64,000 nucleotides of DNA, taken from positions 437,016,201-437,080,200 of the forward strand of contig NC_057801.1 in NCBI RefSeq assembly GCF_018294505.1, read 5' to 3'. Numbering within the stretch: the first letter of the stretch is position 1; each line of letters starts with the position of its first letter. The position numbers and the translations under genes are program-made. Below the pieces are notes generated by a model. The model worked only from the letters and a program-made list of their open reading frames with translations. It did no database searches and was not told the DNA's origin. Source of the stretch: Triticum aestivum. Taxonomy: Eukaryota > Streptophyta > Magnoliopsida > Poales > Poaceae. This document shows positions 57,707-64,000 of the stretch, in pieces.

Positions 57707-60700
57707 ATGACGTCGTCCACAGCAACACCTCGACGTCCCTCATCCACCGTACCGGATGAGGATCCGTCGTCGATCTCGTCGTCCCGCCAGTTCAGCCACC
57801 CCGTCCTCCACCTCCAAGGAGCTGCCCCGATGTTCCCCTCGTCTTTTGCGCCACCTCCATTCCCACACCGCCGTCTTCACCTGCACCACCGGAAGAGCAT
57901 CATCATCACCGTTTCCTTGGATGAAGCTGCGGCCTAATCGGCGCCACCAAAGAGGTTGTACACTAATCGCTGCATTTTCTTCTTGATTCGATCTCACGGT
58001 GTTGCCGGCGCTCGGTCCCGAGCCGACACGGCGCGGCTCCATCCACGGCGGCGGCGTCGGCCACTTCCTCCACGACATCGCTCCCTCGGCGGCGACGTCC
58101 ACATCAGTAGGAGTTGTTGCTGCTTTAGCTCTTGCTCGCGCTGCTGCTCTACTCTTGCTCTCGGTCCCCTGCCTGGTCTGCTCTTGCAATTGCTCTTGCT
58201 CGCGCTGCTGCTCTCACTCTTTCTCTTGCTTGCGATGCTGCTCCGATTTAGCTACACTTCAGTCGACTGAATCGACTTTTGGGTCAGTCGATTTTCAGGG
58301 GGTGGGGGGCTCGCCGGGGTGAAGGAAGAACCAGCCATAGTGGGGGGGCTCACCGGAGAGGTACCCCACTNNNNNNNNNNNNNNNNNNNNNNNNNNNNNN
58401 NNNNNNNNNNNNNNNNNNNNNNNNNNNNNNNNNNNNNNNNNNNNNNNNNNNNNNNNNNNNNNNNNNNNNNNNNNNNNNNNNNNNNNNNNNNNNNNNNNNN
58501 NNNNNNNNNNNNNNNNNNNNNNNNNNNNNNNNNNNNNNNNNNNNNNNNNNNNNNNNNNNNNNNNNNNNNNNNNNNNNNNNNNNNNNNNNNNNNNNNNNNN
58601 NNNNNNNNNNNNNNNNNNNNNNNNNNNNNNNNNNNNNNNNNNNNNNNNNNNNNNNNNNNNNNNNNNNNNNNNNNNNNNNNNNNNNNNNNNNNNNNNNNNN
58701 NNNNNNNTTCAGGGTGGGGGCGGTGGTCGCCGGCGGTGGCGGGGTGGTGGTGTGGGGCTCGCCGGAGAAAAAGCTCGGCACTGGGGGCCTAGAGGGATGG
58801 TCGGGGGGGCGGCGAACTGGCGGTGGGGAGTGTTTTTGGGGCGGGCGGGGCGGCGCACCGCCGGCCGCGGGTGGCGGGGGGCTGTTGTTTGGCCGGTGGT
58901 GGCTGGCGGCTCAGGGGGGTGGAGGTTGAAGATGAACTGCAGGCCCTTGATTTTCTATCCAACGACTGCAAAATCGACTGACCAGAGATGCAAAAGTGAG
59001 TCGACGGACGTGTAGCCTCACCTTTCTAGTGCGTTCAGTTTCGACAGCAAAATTCAGTGTCGACAGCAAAATTCAGTCTCGACAGTTAAGTTCAGTTTCG
59101 ACAGTTAAATTCAGTTTCGACAGTTAAGATCAGAGATGAGCGGCTGATGTATTTTACATCTAGCACTTTGTGGTTATGTATTTTATGTCATGTATTGGAG
59201 ATGCTATTAGAATTCCACTCAGGTTAACGTTGTCTCTCTTGTCCTGCTTCAACCTCGACGTCGTACAACTCACCGGAGCTGCTCCAACGACAAAACCCTC
59301 CATCATAGTGGAGCAGTACCTCAAGCTCCATCTCCAGACGCCTAAGATCTTCTTCCCCTCCTCCGACAGCCAAGTCAGCCGGAGCATCCTCACCGACCAA
59401 CCCAATCATGCTGAGATCGACATGGCTTCGCCAATGAGGTTGTCCACTTGTTGCATCTCTTTTTTACTCTACATGTTATATATATTGTCCACTGAGCACA
59501 CGGATTTGTTCCTTTAGTGTCTCCTTGAAAGAAAAAATGTAGGAATTTTAATTTTCACTTGTCCTCCTTTTCAAATTCCTATTCATGAAGCACAAGGCTA
59601 AGAGATAGTAGCATAATAGCATTATAACCGTACATTTTCTTGTGGTTTGACTTAATCTCACCATGCTTATTTGCATCCTTTGATCTTCCAATTGTTGTGA
59701 ATCAAACACCCAGATTGGCAGAAATCCTGTGTTTTAAAATTCTCTATTTTGCACGTGCATTCCTATCCTATTCCTGTCTATTTCCTATCCCTGCATTGTT
59801 GGAATCCTCCAATTCAAACGAGCCCTTACAGAATTACTTCTCTTACAGATAGTTGTCAAAGAAAACCTTGCGTGGTTTGTCCCGCTCCTGCTGCACCGTC
59901 GTCCACCCCAGCTCAGCTACTCCAACGACAGAAGGGTCTAGCACAGCAGGGATCCAGCCTCCAGACTATCTTTCGCCGCTTCAGATCTTCTTCCCCGCTG
60001 CCGGCAGCCATGCAAACTGCATTACCATCATCAACCGAGCAGATGACCTTGAGGACTACACGGGTCCGCAAGAGAGGTCGCACTCTTTCGTGTGTGCTTA
60101 CTTTATGCATCGCTTAATATTACATGCTACTTTATCGTCCTGTTCACCGATTAGACTCTGAGTCAGCTCCAAACTAATGGTCAAACTTGAGTTTTTAAAT
60201 GGTTGTGAGGTACATATCGGGGCCGCAATCAATAGTATCTATCTACTATCTGGTTAATCTCCGGTGTCTACTATGAGTTTCATGTTGGGTGGGAAACAAA
60301 CAGTAAAGAAGCCATTATCTATGTTTTTAACTGAAGCCATTATCTGCCTGCTATTACTGGTTTTGGGTCTATCCACAGGTTGCTACCATCACTCTGGATT
60401 TATGCATGCACTCCTTGCATAATCTCACTATGTTTTATTCCTATGCATGACAGTTATTGTAAACAATGGAACTGAACATGTAGAGCAAAAGAGACGAGCC
60501 TTGCGTGGCAATAAAATTTCATGCAGACGTCGCACCATGGTAGGCGCAAAGGCAGCCCCCCTCCACGCATTTCGGATTGTAATCGAGAGGAAGATATCTG
60601 TTTTGAGGGGGATTTAGAAGGAGAAGACAACTCCTATTTACCCCATGAGGTCTTCGCTCTAACTTGGCATGCTGATGTTGGCTATATCATGCATATGGTG

Positions 60701-63635
60701 CCTTGCATTGCTTACTTTATACATCAAATATATCATCTGCTTAGTTTAGACATCCTTTGTGCAAATGCCATCTATTTAGTTTATTCATCGTCTATGTGAA
60801 TTATGCAACGCCATCTTGTTTAGCCAGGCATCATATATGTGAATTTTGCAATGCCATCCTGCTTAGCCAGTCATCTTATATGTAAATTATATTAGGCCAT
60901 CCTTTTTTTTCGTTACATATTACATTTGTCAACAATGTTAGTACATTCAACTGCTCTCCATGTGCATCAGCCATTTGACACGGTGATGGCAAATACTGGA
61001 GTGAAAACAAGGTCTTTAGAGCAGACTATGCTATCTGACGAAGCGCATATCTCGNNNNNNNNNNNNNNNNNNNNNNNNNNNNNNNNNNNNNNNNNNNNNN
61101 NNNNNNNNNNNNNNNNNNNNNNNNNNNNNNNNNNNNNNNNNNNNNNNNNNNNNNNNNNNNNNNNNNNNNNNNNNNNNNNNNNNNNNNNNNNNNNNNNNNN
61201 NNNNNNNNNNNNNNNNNNNNNNNNNNNNNNNNNNNNNNNNNNNNNNNNNNNNNNNNNNNNNNNNNNNNNNNNNNNNNNNNNNNNNNNNNNNNNCTCATAT
61301 CGTGCGTATGGTGTCTCGCATTGCTATGTCATTTCATTAGTTTAGACATGCTTTTGTGTGAATGCCACCTGTTCAGTGTCTAATTACCATATATGTAAAT
61401 TATGCATTGCCATCTTGTTGCAAGTTATTATATATGTGAATTATACAATGCTATCTTGTTCCAAAGGCATTATATATGTGAATTATGCAATGCCATGTTG
61501 TTTAGCCAATCATCATGTATGTGAATTATATCATGCTATCATTTTTTTGTATTACATGTTCCATTTGTCGACAACGTTTGTATATTCAACTACTCTTCCT
61601 ATGCATCAGCCATTTGAAGCGGTGATGGAAGTATCTGGAGTGAAAACAAGGTATTCAGAACAGACAATGCTACCTATTGAAGTAGACATCTTGCTGGTTA
61701 CAGAGAGCTCCTCAGAGGAGGATTCAGAGACTGATGACCAGTCCAATTTCCCCCCTGAGGTCTATGCTCAAACTTGGCAGGGTTATATTACCCATGTCAT
61801 GCATGTTGTCTTGCATTGCTTAGTTTTTACATCATATATGGATTGACATCTGCTTACTTGCTTAGTATATAAATCATATATTTGAATTATATCACACCAT
61901 CATGTTTGCATAGTACATACACATCATCTATCTGAATTATGGCATGGCAACCCATTTAATAAAGACATCATATAGTTATATCATCTCATCCGGTTTAGTG
62001 TTTACAATCATCATATTTTGAATTATGGCATTCTATCCGTGAATGTATGTGAATTATGGCATTCCAACCTATTTAATAAACACATTATATAGTTATATCA
62101 TGTCAAGCTGTTTACATAGTCTCATATTTTGAACTATGTCTTTCCATCTTTTTTAGTCAGCCATCATAATGTGAAATTGTGTCATCATATCCTGTTTAGT
62201 TAGCCATCATATATGCGAAACTGTGTCATGCTATCTTGTTTGGTTAGACAACATAAATATGAATTATTTCATGCCCTCTTTTATTACCACTATCCATTGC
62301 ACCTCTCTATCATACAATGTCTATACTTTCAATTATTTTTCTTGTTTATCAGCCTTTTGAATTGGAGAGGGTGATGGCAGTATCTAAGGGAGTAACAACA
62401 CGGTCTTTAGAAAAGATAGTGCTACCAGTTGATGCAGATAGAACCACGGTTGTACTTGCCCAAGGACCAGATCCACCACACATAACCCAGACTCTCGTAG
62501 ATTGTACCCCTACCCAGTTGGACAGAGAACCAGCTACACCCCTTCTAACCCCAACCCCGGCAGATAGTAACCCAGTTCCAGTTGACACAGCACTGTCTCC
62601 ACCACAAAGCACCCAAACACGAGAAGTTAGTAAGGGAACTGCAGTGCCCAAAGCACGAGGACCACCACTCCGAATCCAAACTCAACACTTAAAGGAGAAG
62701 AAGATTTGTTCTCAGGTCAGGTTCTGTAGCTATGGTTCATACTCCTTTGCTCTTGCATTACTGTATTTACTCATACCAACTATTTTCAAGTTTGAAGGAT
62801 GGAATTGAAACTCCAATGGCGCAACAGGTATGTTTTAAACCTGTTTCTTTAACTAGTTTGCTGTTGTAACCTGCTCTATGTTGATTTCAGTTTCAATTGA
62901 ATAAACAGTTATGTTCTCATGCATGCACATTACAAGTGTTGTTATTGCTCTATAGTTTCCCACACTTATATTCTGTCTATTCTGCTTTGTCTTGAACAAA
63001 TATTATTTGAACTGTGTTTCTATCTTGATTTGGCAACAAAAACTAGAATGATATAGACCAAAAAGTGACCATGGTACATAGATATATGTTTGTTTCATGC
63101 TGTTATCCTGTCCACTTTACTACTGAACTCATTTACCAAAATGAGTTTCATATACAACATGGTAAACATGTGATGTGTCTGGTTGTTTCTCTTTTAGAAT
63201 GCGGACAAAATATTGGAGAATAGTACCGCGTTATGCAATGGTAAAGGAAGTAATGCAGATAAGGTTCAAGATAGTGAGACATCCCTGTTGGTCTCCAAGA
63301 AAGCTGATAAAAACTATCTTGACGACAGTGAGAGAACCCAAAAGTCATGTCTTGATGTAGTGTTCGAGTTACTGGCCACTACTACTGGCACAAGCTCTTC
63401 GAACTCGCTGCCTGAATCAGTTCGTCTTCTTGAGTCTCAACTTCAAGTTGAAAGACATCGATCAGATGTGCTGCGACAGGAAGCTGAAGGACTGAGGAAG
63501 TCCCTGCAGAATTCAGATGCATATTTCCTGGTGCAACAGCAAGCGCTGGAGGATTTAAGTGCCAAACAAGAGAAAGTTAACAAGCTTGCTAAGCAGCTTG
63601 CCAGCATTATGGGTACCCAGGATATTGTTTCTTGA
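57707..63635 (+). CDS. Multi-exon gene of unknown function with duplicated exons
   Basis: Candidate first exon at ATG 57707 (MTSSTATPRRPSS), GC-rich and Ser/Pro-rich. Related 5' exon modules lie at 59223-59440 (PTTKPSIIVEQ, PKIFFPSSDSQ) and about 59853-60090 (PTTEGSSTAG, LQIFFPAAGSH). A second module type occurs four times: 60527-60674, 60957-(gap), 61610-about 61790 and 62353-62720, sharing PFExVM...GVKTR...EQTMLP and an acidic stretch ending EVYAQTWQ (the first copy lacks the start). The end is well supported: exons 62353-62720, 62791-62827 (GTATGT donor) and 63198-63635 join in frame and end in a TGA after IMGTQDIVS. The last exon holds a coiled coil. Two gaps hide sequence. No domain recognised; a repetitive or transposon-carried gene family is possible. 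Confidence 0.55.
58371..58707. other. Assembly gap (337 N)
   Basis: Run of N inside the 5' part of the terminal locus, bordered by G-rich repeats (GGTGGCGGGG words). Confidence 1.
59034..59128 (+). repeat. 19 bp tandem repeat, five copies
   Basis: TTCAGTTTCGACAGTTAAA and variants, contiguous, lying in the presumed intron before the 59223 exon. Confidence 0.88.
60740..62290 (+). repeat. Intronic minisatellite of ~40 bp units
   Basis: Units with GTGAATTATGCAATGCCATC and TTGTTTAGCCA, spaced about 40-48 bases, fill the introns between the duplicated exons (60780-60905, 61385-61550, 61860-62280). Confidence 0.7.
61055..61293. other. Assembly gap (239 N)
   Basis: Run of N within a duplicated exon. 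The tandem repeats around it probably defeated assembly. Confidence 1.
62353..62720 (+). other. Exon of the terminal locus (fourth PFE module)
   Basis: The acceptor TTTATCAG precedes PFELERVMAVSKGVTTR. The middle is Pro/Thr-rich with repeated TP words (DCTPTQL, TPLLTPTP). Donor choice: GTTCTG at 62721 gives phase 2 and joins the 37-base exon in frame; GTCAGG at 62716 would not. Confidence 0.6.
63198..63635 (+). other. Last exon: coiled-coil C-terminus
   Basis: The acceptor TCTCTTTTAG precedes NADKILENSTAL. The exon encodes 145 residues and is open throughout, with a heptad-like stretch (ESVRLLESQLQVERHRSDVL ... QQQALEDLSAKQEKVNKL) typical of coiled coils that mediate oligomerisation. Ends with TGA 63633-63635. 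Confidence 0.65.
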
Positions 63636-64000
63636 GATCTTCTGAAGTGGTTTCAGTTCTGGATATGTTTTGTTGCGGCGTTTATTTGCGCTGGTCGCCA
63701 ACTTTGACAACTAGTGTATATGATATGCTGCTTTGTTCCCTATATTTGTACTGGTGGCGAACTTTGATGCCCAGTGGATGTAATATGTGTAATAGCCGTG
63801 ATAGCCTAGCGTTAGTTGCTTGCTTATTTATTTCATTGTTGTCTTGTTTATTTGTTTGCTTGTAGTCATTGCAGTTCTTTTTCCGCGGTTTTCTAGTGGC
63901 TGCAATAACCTATTTTCTAAAACTAGGACACAATAACCATGGGCTAATATTTACTGTAGTGACACTGGGCCTCCTACGGGCCATAGAAACAGTGGGCCTT
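63636..64000 (+). other. 3' flank / untranslated region of the terminal locus
   Basis: T-rich, with a repeated phrase (TGGCGAACTTTGATGCCCAG near 63754, after the related GGTCGCCAACTTTGACAACTAG). No AATAAA signal is clear. Near 63975 GGGCC words appear, as seen in transposon-rich DNA. Confidence 0.4.

Noticed and set aside
58279..58929. 216-codon frame across 58371-58707
   Set aside because: Half of it is N, and the rest is Gly-rich from G-rich repeats.

Overview
This window is grass nuclear DNA of the Triticeae type (wheat, Aegilops or barley). The evidence is an Angela/WIS/BARE-1-type Copia LTR, Gypsy-type elements with 4 kb LTRs, the LTR family starting TGATACGTCTCCAACGTATC, CACTA transposons and Stowaway MITEs, almost all nested in one another. 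Four N runs (27111-27405, 39153-39533, 58371-58707, 61055-61293) mark a draft scaffold. I see no rRNA, functional tRNA, CRISPR or prokaryotic feature.

Region by region. (1) 1-18329 is one nest. The oldest layer is a non-autonomous gag-only retrotransposon with LTRs of about 4.1 kb; its 5' LTR is split by an Angela-type Copia element (1-4276) and by a 4135 bp solo LTR (4556-8690, target duplication ATTAG). Its interior carries a decayed gag with five zinc knuckles, and its 3' LTR is 14185-18329. (2) 18335-20895 is a minus-strand CACTA relic. (3) 20900-26596 holds LTR remnants and a non-coding LTR element. (4) 26597 to about 30115 begins with a CACTA terminus followed by GC-rich tandem repeats. 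(5) 30190-40736 has the fewest transposons: a decayed gene of unknown function, two related minus-strand relics that look like B3/REM genes, five MITEs and tandem repeats. (6) 40737-56563 is a Gypsy element with 921/922 bp LTRs, gag and protease, a collapsed reverse transcriptase and an antisense ORF of the Transposase_28 type; the antisense ORF is split by a second, opposite-strand LTR element (46933-53395, TSD CCCGG). (7) About 57560-63640 is a multi-exon plus-strand locus of unknown function with tandemly duplicated exons and an intact coiled-coil last exon. It is the best candidate for a functional gene here.

How parts relate. Most genes are transposon proteins acting in cis (gag, protease, integrase/RT, TNP2-type transposase), and nearly all are broken by stops, frameshifts, deletions or insertions. 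The nesting gives a relative insertion order. The most unusual items are the antisense ORF with a plausible short intron, the five-knuckle gag, and the exon-amplified terminal locus.
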